The position numbers and the translations under genes were made by a program. From CAYJEQ01 sp964369235 (GTDB lineage: Bacteria > Bacillota > Clostridia > Oscillospirales > Ruminococcaceae), in assembly GCA_964369235.1 (NCBI GenBank), contig CAYJEQ010000049.1:1-19515 (forward strand): a DNA stretch of 19,515 bases, written 5' to 3'. How positions within the stretch are numbered: position 1 is the first letter of the stretch; every line of letters starts with the position of its first letter. Positions 6,902 to 14,425 of this stretch are shown here, in pieces. Under the pieces are notes generated by a model, which was not told where the DNA came from, did not search any database, and saw nothing but the letters and a program-made list of their open reading frames with translations.

Positions 6902-7948
6902 TTGCTTATAGATTTTATCATCACCTTGACAATAGGATTTATCTTCGGGGAGCTTTTAACTAGGTTAAAGGTACCTGGTGGTATGATTGTAGGGGCTATG
7001 GTTAGCGTGGCTTTTTATAGTGTCATTACAGAAAATGCAATTATTCCGTCATTTGCAAAACTTCTTGCCCAGATAATTGCTGGTGCCTACATAGGCTCCA
7101 GAATTACTAAGGAAAATCTTATTAATGCCAAAAGGCTTTGGCAACCTATACTGCTACTTATGACGGTTTTCTTCCTATTTGATGTGGGTATAGGAGTGCT
7201 TTTTTATAAACTGGGATATATGGACATGCTAACAGCTATGCTCTGTGCCATTCCAGGAGGGGTTAGCGATACCCCATTAATCGCTATTGAGCTAGGTGCT
7301 GACTCGGCTACAGTTGCTGTAGTACAGTTTAATCGTTTGATTGCTGGGCTGATTATCTTCCCAACTATGGTAAGTAAAATCTCAGGAAAAAAGCCTACCT
7401 CAAGCCCTAAGAAAAATAAAAACTCCACTAAAATCCCCCTTGATAAAAAATCCCTGACCATTACAGTAATCTCCGCTACTATTTTTGGGATTATTGGTGA
7501 TATCTCTGGATTTCCCGCTGGGGCTTTAGTTTTTACTATGTTTGGTATTATTATAATAAATCTATGGGTATCAAAAACCAGTGTCCCTCCCTCATCTAGA
7601 AAGTTTGCACAGCTACTTTCTGGTGCCTATGTAGGCAGTGGAGTGGTAATGGCTGATGTTATAGGATTTACTAAGCTTTTTGTTCCTATAGTAATTATTA
7701 TATTAGGATATGTTTTTATATCCATTACTGTAGGCAAGATAATGGAAAAAGTCTGGAAGATGGATTTTGCAGAGGGTATGCTTGCAGCCACTCCAGCAGG
7801 TGCCAGCGATATGGCACTTATTGCAGCAGATTTAGGTATCACCAGTGGTGATTTAGTAGTTGTTCAGATAGCTAGATTACTAGTAGCCTTAGGAGTATTA
7901 CCTGGGCTATTAACACTGACTAGAGATTACCTAATGACTATAATGTAA
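6902..7948 (+). CDS. AbrB-family membrane protein (putative transporter)
   Basis: The 348-residue protein is almost entirely hydrophobic and internally duplicated. The first half contains LLAQIIAGAYIGSRITKENL and CAIPGGVSDTPLIAIELGADSATVAVVQFNRL. The second half repeats the same pattern with LLSGAYVGSGVVM and AATPAGASDMALIAADLGITSGDLVVVQIARL. A polar Lys/Ser-rich loop of about 25 residues separates the halves. This two-fold pattern is that of the AbrB/ammonia monooxygenase membrane family (unrelated to the AbrB transcription factor). Its transport substrate is not established. The start is TTG with AGAGGTGGG six bases upstream. It is probably monocistronic. No clear terminator lies before the decarboxylase operon. 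Confidence 0.85.
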   Translation: MLIDFIITLTIGFIFGELLTRLKVPGGMIVGAMVSVAFYSVITENAIIPSFAKLLAQIIAGAYIGSRITKENLINAKRLWQPILLLMTVFFLFDVGIGVLFYKLGYMDMLTAMLCAIPGGVSDTPLIAIELGADSATVAVVQFNRLIAGLIIFPTMVSKISGKKPTSSPKKNKNSTKIPLDKKSLTITVISATIFGIIGDISGFPAGALVFTMFGIIIINLWVSKTSVPPSSRKFAQLLSGAYVGSGVVMADVIGFTKLFVPIVIIILGYVFISITVGKIMEKVWKMDFAEGMLAATPAGASDMALIAADLGITSGDLVVVQIARLLVALGVLPGLLTLTRDYLMTIM

Positions 7949-7998
7949 GCTTTACATATGTAAACTATACATTTATAAGCTATACATTGGTATTGAGT

Positions 7999-8016
7999 AT
8001 ATGACTGCTGTCATAT
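7999..8016. promoter_or_regulatory. inverted repeat in the decarboxylase operon promoter region
   Basis: ATATGAC (7999-8005) and GTCATAT (8010-8016) flank TGCT. It lies directly downstream of TTGAGT (7993-7998), a possible -35 box, and next to AT-rich TTTAATATATAG. The placement suits an operator, but the promoter itself is weakly defined. Confidence 0.4.
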
Positions 8017-8048
8017 CTTTAATATATAGAAATTTACAGTGAACTTAC

Positions 8049-8145
8049 GACCTATATTAATCTAGGTCAGAGTTTTGTGATGGCACCTTTTTTATAGGAA
8101 TCCACTAGGCAAATACTATACTCCGCCTAGGGTATATCACAAAAC
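8049..8145 (+). promoter_or_regulatory. structured 5' leader of the decarboxylase operon
   Basis: Hairpin GACCTA/TAGGTC (8049-8068) is followed by a 10-bp perfect inverted repeat, GTTTTGTGAT (8072-8081) / ATCACAAAAC (8136-8145). The latter encloses CTAGGC (8105-8110) / GCCTAG (8125-8130). The ribosome binding site follows immediately. No known riboswitch class was recognised. The GTTTTGTG.../...CACAAAAC frame also occurs before the biotin carrier gene (11259-11334). Confidence 0.5.
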
Positions 8146-8166
8146 AGAAAGGACGGGTTAAAAAGC

Positions 8167-8574
8167 ATGGAACAAGCAGTAAACACAGCGGCACAGGTAA
8201 CCGATTGGTTGCAGGTATGGGGTACTATCCTAACAGGTATAGTAGTAACCTTTATCGTGCTATTAATTCTATGGTTTTGTGTGGCAATGATGGGTAAAGT
8301 CCTATCCTCCATATCTGAAAAAAATAAACCAGCTCCAGTGGCAAAACCTGTGGCACCTTCTACACCAGCACCAGTAGCACCAGCACCAGTTGTGGCTACC
8401 CAGTCTACTGCCCCAGCAGTAACTATCCAAGCTGATGACGAAGGAGATGTTATCGCTGCCATCTCAGCAGCTATTTCTCTAATGGGAAATAATCTTGTAG
8501 TTAAAAGCGTAAAGCGAACCAGTGACGGTGCTGAAATTTGGGCATCTGCTGGCAGATACAACAACCTGCGCTAG
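8167..8574 (+). CDS. oadG: Na+-translocating decarboxylase gamma subunit (OadG family)
   Basis: Gamma subunits are small single-helix membrane proteins that anchor and stabilise the carboxyltransferase-biotin-pump complex. The 135-residue product has one membrane helix (about 19-43), then a Pro/Ala linker (about 53-80). A C-terminal soluble segment, EGDVIAAISAAISLMGNNL, is typical of OadG/MmdD-like subunits. The ribosome binding site is AGAAAGGACGGG, ahead of ATG. It is the first gene of the five-gene cluster and lies 45 bases before the beta subunit gene. The family is short and variable, so the assignment rests on helix plus linker plus this C-terminal segment and on context. Confidence 0.85.
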   Translation: MEQAVNTAAQVTDWLQVWGTILTGIVVTFIVLLILWFCVAMMGKVLSSISEKNKPAPVAKPVAPSTPAPVAPAPVVATQSTAPAVTIQADDEGDVIAAISAAISLMGNNLVVKSVKRTSDGAEIWASAGRYNNLR

Positions 8575-8619
8575 TAATTTACAAACTAGAATTTTTATAA
8601 TAAGGGAGAATCTTAAAAA

Positions 8620-9753
8620 ATGTTTGATGTATTTATAGGATCGGTAAGTAGCATTATTGCTAACTCTGGTTTTCTTAACATAACATGGCAACAGGCATTA
8701 ATGCTTGCAATTTCATGTTTCCTACTGTATCTTGCCATTAGAAAACAGTACGAACCACTGCTACTGCTACCAATTGCATTTGGTATGCTACTAGCCAACA
8801 TCCCAGGAGCTAACCTATCTGCTTATGATGAAGGTAGCCTATTCTACTACCTATACCAAGGTGTAAAGCTAGGTATCTACCCTCCACTAATCTTCCTAGG
8901 CGTAGGTGCTATGACCGACTTCGGCCCACTTATTGCTAACCCTAAGAGTTTTCTTCTAGGTGCAGCAGCGCAGATTGGTATCTTTCTAACCTTCCTAGGG
9001 GCTAACTTTATGGGCTTTACTCCACAGGAAGCTGGTGCTATTGGTATCATCGGTGGTGCAGACGGCCCTACAGCTATCTTTACAACTGGTATCCTTGCTC
9101 CTCATCTACTAGGCCCTATTGCTGTTGCAGCTTACTCATATATGGCACTAGTACCGGTTATACAGCCTCCTATTATGATGGCATTAACCACAAAAGAAGA
9201 GCGTGAAGTTGTAATGACTCAGCTAAGGCCAGTATCCAAACTAGAAAAAATCGTATTCCCAATTGCAGCTACTCTGCTAGTTACCTTTATCGTACCTGAT
9301 GCTACCCCACTGGTAGGTATGCTTATGCTAGGTAACCTGTTTAAAGAGTCCGGCGTAGTTGATCGAATTAACAACACAGCTAAAAACGAGCTAATTAACA
9401 TCGTAACTATTCTACTAGGTATCTCTGTTGGTGCTACTACCACAGCTGATAAATTCCTAACCCTTGATACAATACTTATTATCTGCCTAGGTCTTGTTGC
9501 CTTTGCTGTAGGTACAGCCTTTGGTGTTATCTTTGGCAAGATTATGTACAAAGTAACAGGTGGTAAGGTTAACCCACTAATCGGATCTGCTGGTGTATCT
9601 GCAGTTCCAATGGCTGCTCGTGTTTCCCAGAAGGTTGGACAGCAGGCTAACCCTGCAAACTTCCTACTAATGCACGCTATGGGCCCTAATGTTGCTGGTG
9701 TAATCGGTTCTGCCGTTGCTGCTGGTGTACTAATTAGCGCACTAAGCCTATAA
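8620..9753 (+). CDS. oadB: Na+-translocating decarboxylase beta subunit (OadB/GcdB/MmdB family)
   Basis: The beta subunit decarboxylates carboxybiotin and couples this to Na+ export across the membrane. The 377-residue, strongly hydrophobic protein has the diagnostic blocks GGADGPTAIFTTGILAPHLL (Asp148, matching the conserved Na+-site aspartate of the family) and AYSYMALVPVIQPPIM. It also has GVSAVPMAARVSQKVGQQAN and the C-terminal MGPNVAGVIGSAVAAG. The length matches the shorter Gcd/Mmd type. The family does not reveal which substrate is decarboxylated, because that depends on the carboxyltransferase subunits. The ribosome binding site is AAGGGAG. Leucine is encoded mostly by CTA (14 of the first 23 Leu codons). 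Confidence 0.95.
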   Translation: MFDVFIGSVSSIIANSGFLNITWQQALMLAISCFLLYLAIRKQYEPLLLLPIAFGMLLANIPGANLSAYDEGSLFYYLYQGVKLGIYPPLIFLGVGAMTDFGPLIANPKSFLLGAAAQIGIFLTFLGANFMGFTPQEAGAIGIIGGADGPTAIFTTGILAPHLLGPIAVAAYSYMALVPVIQPPIMMALTTKEEREVVMTQLRPVSKLEKIVFPIAATLLVTFIVPDATPLVGMLMLGNLFKESGVVDRINNTAKNELINIVTILLGISVGATTTADKFLTLDTILIICLGLVAFAVGTAFGVIFGKIMYKVTGGKVNPLIGSAGVSAVPMAARVSQKVGQQANPANFLLMHAMGPNVAGVIGSAVAAGVLISALSL

Positions 9754-9816
9754 TACTTATAAATTAATTGAATTTTTATATTAAGACAAAATTTACCGAT
9801 AGTAAGGAGAATAACC

Positions 9817-11178
9817 ATGTCTGATCTAACACAGAAAATGAAGGAGCTAATGAGCTCTAACACAGACACAACTGCTCATAAAAGACTTGAGCTATTATTT
9901 GATGGTGGCTGTTACACTCAGCTAGGACAACTAGCTAAAACAACTGATTTCGGTGGTGTAGTAACTGCAATGGGTCTAGTTGAAGGCAGCACAGTTTATG
10001 CATTTGCTCAGAATCCTTCTGATAATCTAGGAGCTATGAATAAACTACAGTGGCAGAAAATCGCAAAGATTTACACCCTAGCAAGCCAAACAGGTGCTCC
10101 AGTAGTAGGTATCTATGATTCTAAAGGTGCAAGTCTAGTAAATCCACTAGAAACACTATCTGCATACAAGGAATTTGTAAAAGCACAGGGGCTTATCTCT
10201 GGTGTTGTTCCACAGATAGCTGTAATCGCTGGTGACTGTGTAGGCACATCTGCTGTAGCAGCTTCCTCTAGCGACATTGTTATTATGAGCGAAAAGGCAT
10301 CTATGTACCTAACCTCTCCATTTACTACAGGTGGGGAAAACGGCACTGCTACATTCTGTGGACAAAACGGCAGTGCTCACATTATATGTGAAAGCGATAT
10401 CCTAGCAGTAGCTAAGGCTAGAGAGCTAATTACAATGCTACCAGCTAACAACCTATGCCCAGCACCACTATTTAACTATGAAGACGGTGCAACCTGTCAG
10501 CTATCTGGCAATGATGGTAAGGCATACGGCGAAGCAATTGCTGATGCCCACAGTGCTACAGAATTATTTGCTAATTACGGTAAAGGGGCTTACACAGCAC
10601 TAGCTACAATTACAGGTAGTGTTGCTGGTATTATCGCTACTACAGCTGCTTACATCTCCAGTGATGATGCAAGCAAGATGGCATCTTTTGCTAGTTTCTG
10701 TGACTGCTTTAATATACCAGTAGTTACTATCGTAAACACTAAGGGCTTTGAAAAATCTGCTGATGCAGAGGCTAAGGGCGAGCTGAGAAGTGCAGCTAAA
10801 CTTGCTAATGTATTTGCTACCTCTACTACAGCTAATGTAACTGTAATAGTAGGCAATGCAATTGGTGGTGGCTATATGTCCCTATGTAATGGTGATATTA
10901 CTATTGCTACACCATCTGCTGTAATCTCCCCACTAGAAGCTCAGACAGCTGTTGCTTTCCTATATGAAGATAAGATTACTGCTGAGTTTACAAGAGAGAT
11001 GGCTGAAAAGTCCTACGAAGAAAACGAAGCAAGCGTATTTACAGCTGCTGTAAATGGCATGGTAGATGTTATTGTAGAGCCATCTGAACTAAAGGCATCT
11101 GTGGCTGAGGCAATCTTTGTCCTAAGAGGCAAGAGAGTAACCTCTAACCCTAAGAAACACGCTAACCTACCTGTGTAG
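9817..11178 (+). CDS. divergent acyl-CoA-type carboxyltransferase (MmdA/12S-like) of the decarboxylase complex
   Basis: This 453-residue protein has the tandem crotonase-fold layout of MmdA or transcarboxylase 12S, which normally moves a carboxyl group between biotin and an acyl-CoA. Family marks include SGVVPQIAVIAG (128-139) and KARELITMLPANN (200-212). In the second half they are NTKGF (307-311), AAKLANVFA (326-334) and VIVGNAIGGGYMSL (343-356). It is about 60 residues shorter than usual MmdA. In the N-terminal half the usual GGARIQEG and GPCAGGAVYSPA motifs read SKGASLVN and GDCVGTSAVAAS. The C-terminal AYGGAY-type oxyanion motif is kept as AIGGGY. The substrate is therefore uncertain. 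The ribosome binding site is AAGGAG. It lies between the pump beta subunit and the biotin carrier. Confidence 0.82.
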   Translation: MSDLTQKMKELMSSNTDTTAHKRLELLFDGGCYTQLGQLAKTTDFGGVVTAMGLVEGSTVYAFAQNPSDNLGAMNKLQWQKIAKIYTLASQTGAPVVGIYDSKGASLVNPLETLSAYKEFVKAQGLISGVVPQIAVIAGDCVGTSAVAASSSDIVIMSEKASMYLTSPFTTGGENGTATFCGQNGSAHIICESDILAVAKARELITMLPANNLCPAPLFNYEDGATCQLSGNDGKAYGEAIADAHSATELFANYGKGAYTALATITGSVAGIIATTAAYISSDDASKMASFASFCDCFNIPVVTIVNTKGFEKSADAEAKGELRSAAKLANVFATSTTANVTVIVGNAIGGGYMSLCNGDITIATPSAVISPLEAQTAVAFLYEDKITAEFTREMAEKSYEENEASVFTAAVNGMVDVIVEPSELKASVAEAIFVLRGKRVTSNPKKHANLPV

Positions 11179-11202
11179 TTTAAAGGTTAATACTTTAAAT
11201 AG

Positions 11203-11220
11203 TTTAAAATATATTTTAAA
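11203..11220. promoter_or_regulatory. 18-bp perfect AT palindrome
   Basis: TTTAAAATA followed by TATTTTAAA, 25 bases after the carboxyltransferase stop codon. It could be a regulator site for a secondary promoter of the biotin carrier gene or simply AT-rich symmetry. Confidence 0.35.
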
Positions 11221-11233
11221 ATAATGGATTTTA

Positions 11234-11334
11234 GTTTGAAATAAAGTTTCAAACATGAGTTTTGTGTTTTTCGGTAAATATTATAACCGAAATTTGCCAC
11301 CTATAAAAAACCATGGGGCAAAACCACACAAAAC
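11234..11334 (+). promoter_or_regulatory. structured leader of the biotin carrier gene
   Basis: Hairpin GTTTGAAA/TTTCAAAC (11234-11254) is followed by an outer stem GTTTTGTGT (11259-11267) / ACACAAAAC (11326-11334). That stem encloses two hairpins: TTTCGGT/ACCGAAA (11269-11292) and TTTGCC/GGCAAA (11293-11322). The GAGAAAGGAATGG ribosome binding site follows at once. The same arrangement, an AGTTTGAAA hairpin then an outer stem with two hairpins, precedes the 16027-16371 gene. It sits in the longest gap of the cluster. Confidence 0.55.
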
Positions 11335-11358
11335 CTTGAGAAAGGAATGGAGATTATT

Positions 11359-11766
11359 ATGAAAAGATTTAATATAACAGTAAATGGCAAAGGTTATGAT
11401 GTTCTAGTTGAGGAAGTTGCTGTAGGTAATGCTACTTCTGCACCTGTGGCTGCTGTGGCTCCTGCTGCTCCAGCACCTGTGGCTGCTGCTCCGTCTCCAG
11501 CTGCTCCGGCTCCAGCTCCAGCTGCTACACCTGCGGCTGCTCCTGCTGCTGGCGCTGTAACAGTTTCTGCACCGATGCCTGGTACAATCCTTGATGTTAA
11601 GGTATCTGCTGGTCAGCAGGTAGCTAAGGGCGAGATTCTTGCTATCCTAGAAGCTATGAAGATGGAAAACGAAATCGTTGCTCCACAGGCTGGTACAATT
11701 GCATCTGTAGGTGTGACTAAGGGTCAGTCTGTAGATGTAGGTGCTGTAATCGTAACACTTAACTAA
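11359..11766 (+). CDS. biotin carboxyl carrier protein of the decarboxylase/transcarboxylase complex
   Basis: The biotinyl domain carries the carboxyl group between the carboxyltransferases and the membrane pump. The 135-residue product begins MKRFNITVNGKGYDV, the usual start of this class. An Ala/Pro-rich flexible linker follows (about 25-66). The biotinyl domain contains EAMKMEN, with the biotinylated Lys at residue 101, 35 residues from the C-terminus as usual. An in-frame ATG at 11347 falls inside the AAAGGAATGG motif, so the ATG at 11359 is preferred. A biotin protein ligase is not encoded in the window. Confidence 0.95.
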   Translation: MKRFNITVNGKGYDVLVEEVAVGNATSAPVAAVAPAAPAPVAAAPSPAAPAPAPAATPAAAPAAGAVTVSAPMPGTILDVKVSAGQQVAKGEILAILEAMKMENEIVAPQAGTIASVGVTKGQSVDVGAVIVTLN

Positions 11767-11785
11767 TTATAATTTTAGTATAGAT

Positions 11786-11830
11786 GCCCAGAGCTAATCT
11801 GGGCTAGATTCTCTAGGGATACCCTAGAGA
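11786..11830 (+). promoter_or_regulatory. two adjacent intercistronic hairpins
   Basis: GCCCAGA/TCTGGGC with loop GCTAA (11786-11804) and TCTCTAGGG/CCCTAGAGA with loop ATA (11810-11830) lie in the 88-base gap between the biotin carrier and the next gene. They are immediately upstream of the ribosome binding site. No T-run follows, so they look like mRNA-processing or stability elements rather than a terminator. Confidence 0.5.
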
Positions 11831-11854
11831 GATAGAAAGGAAGGGTTTAAGCTA

Positions 11855-13258
11855 ATGGCACAGAAAGTTAAAATCACCGAAACGCTACTTCGTGACGCCC
11901 ATCAGTCACTAATAGCTACAAGAATGACAATAGATGAAATGATTCCAATGATGGAAGACCTTGATAACTGTGGATTTCACTCCCTAGAGTGTTGGGGTGG
12001 TGCTACATTTGATTCCTGTTTAAGATTTTTAGATGAAGATCCATGGGAAAGACTGCGCACAATGAAAAAACACATGCCAAAAACTCCACTACAGATGTTA
12101 TTCCGTGGTCAGAATATGCTCGGTTATCGTCACTATGCTGATGATGTACTGGAATATTTTGTAGAGAAGATGGTAGAAAACGGTATTGATGTAATGAGAG
12201 TATTCGATGCTCTAAATGATATCAGAAACCTAGAAACAGCTATTAAGGCAGCAAAGAAAGCTAATGCACATCTACAGGGTTGTCTATCCTTTACAACTGG
12301 TGAAGTATTTACAATTGACTACTATGTAGACTATGCTAAGCGCCTAGAAAGTGCTGGAGTTGACTCTATCTGTGTTAAGGATATGGCTGCGCTAATCACA
12401 CCTTACTATGCATATGATCTAGTAAAGGCACTTAAGGAAAATGTAAATGTTCCTGTACAGTTCCACTCCCACTATACTTCTGGTCTAGCATCTATGGCTC
12501 ATCTAAAGGCTATTGAAGCTGGTGCAGATATTATTGACACAGCAATGTCCCCACTGGCACTAGGTACCTCCCACCCAGCTACAGAATCCATGGTAGCAGC
12601 CCTACAGGGTACACCTTATGACACAGGCATTGATCTAGCTAACCTAAATAAGGTAAGAACTCATGCAGCTAAGCTAAGAGATAAGTACATCGAAAATGGT
12701 CTACTTGTACCAAAGCTACTAGGTGTAGACGCAAATACTCTACTATATCAGGTACCAGGTGGTATGCTTAGTAACCTAGTATCTCAGCTAGCACAGGCTG
12801 GTAAGTCTGACAAGCTAGAAGATGTACTAAACGAAGTACCAAGAGTAAGAGCAGAAGCTGGCTTCCCTCCACTGGTTACACCAACTTCCCAGATTGTTGG
12901 TACACAGGCTGTATTTAACATTATTGGTGGCGAGCGCTACAAGATGATCACTAAGGAATTTAAGGGTATGGTTCGTGGTGAGTACGGAAAAACTCCAATG
13001 CCAATCGATCCTGAATTCAGAAAGAAAATCATCGGCAATGCAGAGCCAATTGACTGCCGTCCAGCAGATCTAATTGCACCTGAGCTAGATAAAATCAGAG
13101 CTGAAATCCCAGCTGGTCTAATCGAACAGGAAGAGGATATTCTAAGCTATGCACAGTTTGGCCCAGTGGCACTAAAATTCTTCGAAAAGAGAAGAGATAG
13201 AAAATACGGTATCGACGGACTAAACGCTAATAAGGCTGGTTCTGTTCACTCTGTATAA
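11855..13258 (+). CDS. oadA: pyruvate/oxaloacetate-type carboxyltransferase (OadA/PycB/5S family), without biotin domain
   Basis: This class moves carboxyl groups between biotin and pyruvate/oxaloacetate. The protein has the DRE-TIM-type barrel start ETLLRDAHQSLIATR (metal ligand Asp14), GQNMLGYRHYADD, the carbamylatable Lys175 in SICVKDMAALI, and the metal ligands His204 and His206 in QFHSHYTSG. The C-terminal PYC_OADA-like domain is present (LPGGMLSN-like as VPGGMLSNLVSQ, then PLVTPTSQIVGTQAV). It ends at 467 residues without the biotinyl domain found in classical OadA, because the carrier is the separate upstream gene. This matches the 5S subunit of transcarboxylase or PycB. It is the last gene of the cluster. 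The ribosome binding site is AGAAAGGAAGGG. Confidence 0.93.
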   Translation: MAQKVKITETLLRDAHQSLIATRMTIDEMIPMMEDLDNCGFHSLECWGGATFDSCLRFLDEDPWERLRTMKKHMPKTPLQMLFRGQNMLGYRHYADDVLEYFVEKMVENGIDVMRVFDALNDIRNLETAIKAAKKANAHLQGCLSFTTGEVFTIDYYVDYAKRLESAGVDSICVKDMAALITPYYAYDLVKALKENVNVPVQFHSHYTSGLASMAHLKAIEAGADIIDTAMSPLALGTSHPATESMVAALQGTPYDTGIDLANLNKVRTHAAKLRDKYIENGLLVPKLLGVDANTLLYQVPGGMLSNLVSQLAQAGKSDKLEDVLNEVPRVRAEAGFPPLVTPTSQIVGTQAVFNIIGGERYKMITKEFKGMVRGEYGKTPMPIDPEFRKKIIGNAEPIDCRPADLIAPELDKIRAEIPAGLIEQEEDILSYAQFGPVALKFFEKRRDRKYGIDGLNANKAGSVHSV

Positions 13259-13300
13259 GAGATAATTTGCCTGTATATCTAAGCTAATTATAAAAACGAT

Positions 13301-13384
13301 TATATATCAATTGTTGGGGCACCTGTCCTCGCCGACGGCGAGGACAGGTGCCCCACTATAATTTAACCCAAACATTTGATAAAT
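13301..13384 (-). repeat. palindromic intergenic element, copy B (inverted)
   Basis: TGGGGCACCTGTCCTCGCC (13315-13333) and its exact complement (13337-13355) form a 19-bp perfect stem with a GAC loop. The right flank (AATTTAACCCAAACATTTGATAAA) and the left flank (TCAATTGTTGGGG) match the reverse complement of copy A's flanks. Lying after the last decarboxylase gene, it may also stop or stabilise that transcript, although no T-run follows. Confidence 0.75.
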
Positions 13385-13396
13385 AACCTAAAAAAC

Positions 13397-13437
13397 AAGG
13401 GTGGATACCTTCGTCTATGACGATAGTGTCCACCCTT
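13397..13437 (-). terminator. probable terminator of the minus-strand DMT/RtcB operon
   Basis: AAGGGTGGA (13397-13405) pairs with TCCACCCTT (13429-13437), with a short inner CGTC/GACG stem. On the minus strand the hairpin is followed by GTTTTTT. It lies about 115 bases after the transporter stop codon. Confidence 0.65.
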
Positions 13438-13448
13438 ATATAATAGTT

Positions 13449-13505
13449 ATATAGCAAATGTTGGGGTACTGTTACAACAAAATTTTACCACAACTATTAA
13501 CAAAC
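13449..13505 (-). repeat. palindromic intergenic element, copy D (inverted, internal deletion)
   Basis: Read on the minus strand it gives GTTTGTTAATAGTTGTGGTA, then AAATTTTGTTGT, then AACAGTACCCCAACATTTGC. These are the left and right flanks of copy A joined with most of the central hairpin missing. It follows the minus-strand transporter gene. Confidence 0.65.
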
Positions 13506-13552
13506 TTTAATGTGTATCTCTTGGCTGTAGACTAGAGAATATACACTATCTT

Positions 13553-14425
13553 TTATTTAATCTTAGCTTTACTTTTACTAACTATAAATATATCCACTAC
13601 CATTCCAATAGTCACCACCACACCACCTACTATATTTATGGTGGATAGCTCCCCTAGTAGTAGGCTGTCTATTACCACCCCAGCAAAAACCTGACCGATA
13701 AACATAAGTAGTGATAGGGAATATCCAGCTACCTTTGACACACATATGGTGGATAGGTATACCGTTACCACACCTACTGCTCCACCTAAATATAACCACA
13801 CATCTGTAGGTATTATCCCCTGTACAACTATTGGCTCACCTTGTCCTGCCATTAGGAAAATGGCGATACATCCCACCAAAGCTGTAAAATATGTATAGGA
13901 CACAGCCACCTCTAGACTAGTTCGTTCTGATAGATTGCTATTTGCCACCCTTTGCATTACTAGAGCAACACCTACTAATGTTGACAGTACCATAGATAGT
14001 ATATCCATAGTCCTAATCATAAATCCAGCACCGATAAACATTATAATTACTGGGATAATTCGCCATACATTCATAGGGTATTTTTTCATACCAAATAAAC
14101 CATAGCTATCAATAACTAAACCTGTTATACTCTGGCCTATTAAGCCCAGTGCTAGTATTGCCGACACCCCTAAAAACTCAAAGGAATAGTTATTGCCTAC
14201 AGTTGCTATAATACCCATAGCACCACCTATATAGTAGTACCAAGGCTGAAAATTTTTAAAGGGATTTATCTTTTTTACTATCATAGTGGCTATCATTATA
14301 CTCATGCCAACTAGATGTATTATTACTGTGGAGCTATATAACCCCACCACATTTGTAAGGGCGCCATTTAATGCAATCATTACAGCGATAAGTACCCCTG
14401 TAAATACTGATAGTCCGTAGTAGAT
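13553..14425 (-). CDS. YdcZ-type (DUF606) DMT-superfamily transporter
   Basis: The product is an internally duplicated membrane protein with eight or more hydrophobic segments. Two DUF606-like halves of about 140 residues are present. The first contains VLIAVMIALNGALTNVVGLY and FLGVSAILALGLIGQSITGL, and the second contains GYSLSLLMFIGQVFAGVVID. The substrate is unknown. The first ATG (14380) would remove half of the first helix. The frame stays open upstream with a matching helix (YYGLSVFTGVLIAV), and no ATG, GTG or TTG is available. AGGTGGG lies six bases before an in-frame ATC at 14423-14425, the same layout as the TTG start of the AbrB-family gene. ATC is therefore taken as the likely start (290 residues; 275 from ATG). 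It is the last gene of its operon. Confidence 0.78.
   Translation of the reverse strand: MYYGLSVFTGVLIAVMIALNGALTNVVGLYSSTVIIHLVGMSIMIATMIVKKINPFKNFQPWYYYIGGAMGIIATVGNNYSFEFLGVSAILALGLIGQSITGLVIDSYGLFGMKKYPMNVWRIIPVIIMFIGAGFMIRTMDILSMVLSTLVGVALVMQRVANSNLSERTSLEVAVSYTYFTALVGCIAIFLMAGQGEPIVVQGIIPTDVWLYLGGAVGVVTVYLSTICVSKVAGYSLSLLMFIGQVFAGVVIDSLLLGELSTINIVGGVVVTIGMVVDIFIVSKSKAKIK

Noticed and set aside
8049..8145. Known riboswitch ahead of the decarboxylase operon
   Set aside because: Inverted repeats are present, but none of the conserved cores of common riboswitches (for example cobalamin, TPP, glycine or SAM) could be recognised.
8127..8564. 145-codon minus-strand frame opposite oadG
   Set aside because: It mirrors the Pro/Ala linker of OadG and resembles no protein.
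9219..9869. 216-codon open frame on the minus strand opposite oadB
   Set aside because: It is antisense to the conserved pump subunit and spans its end and an intergenic region. It has a low-complexity Thr/Pro/Ala composition and no ribosome binding site of the local type.
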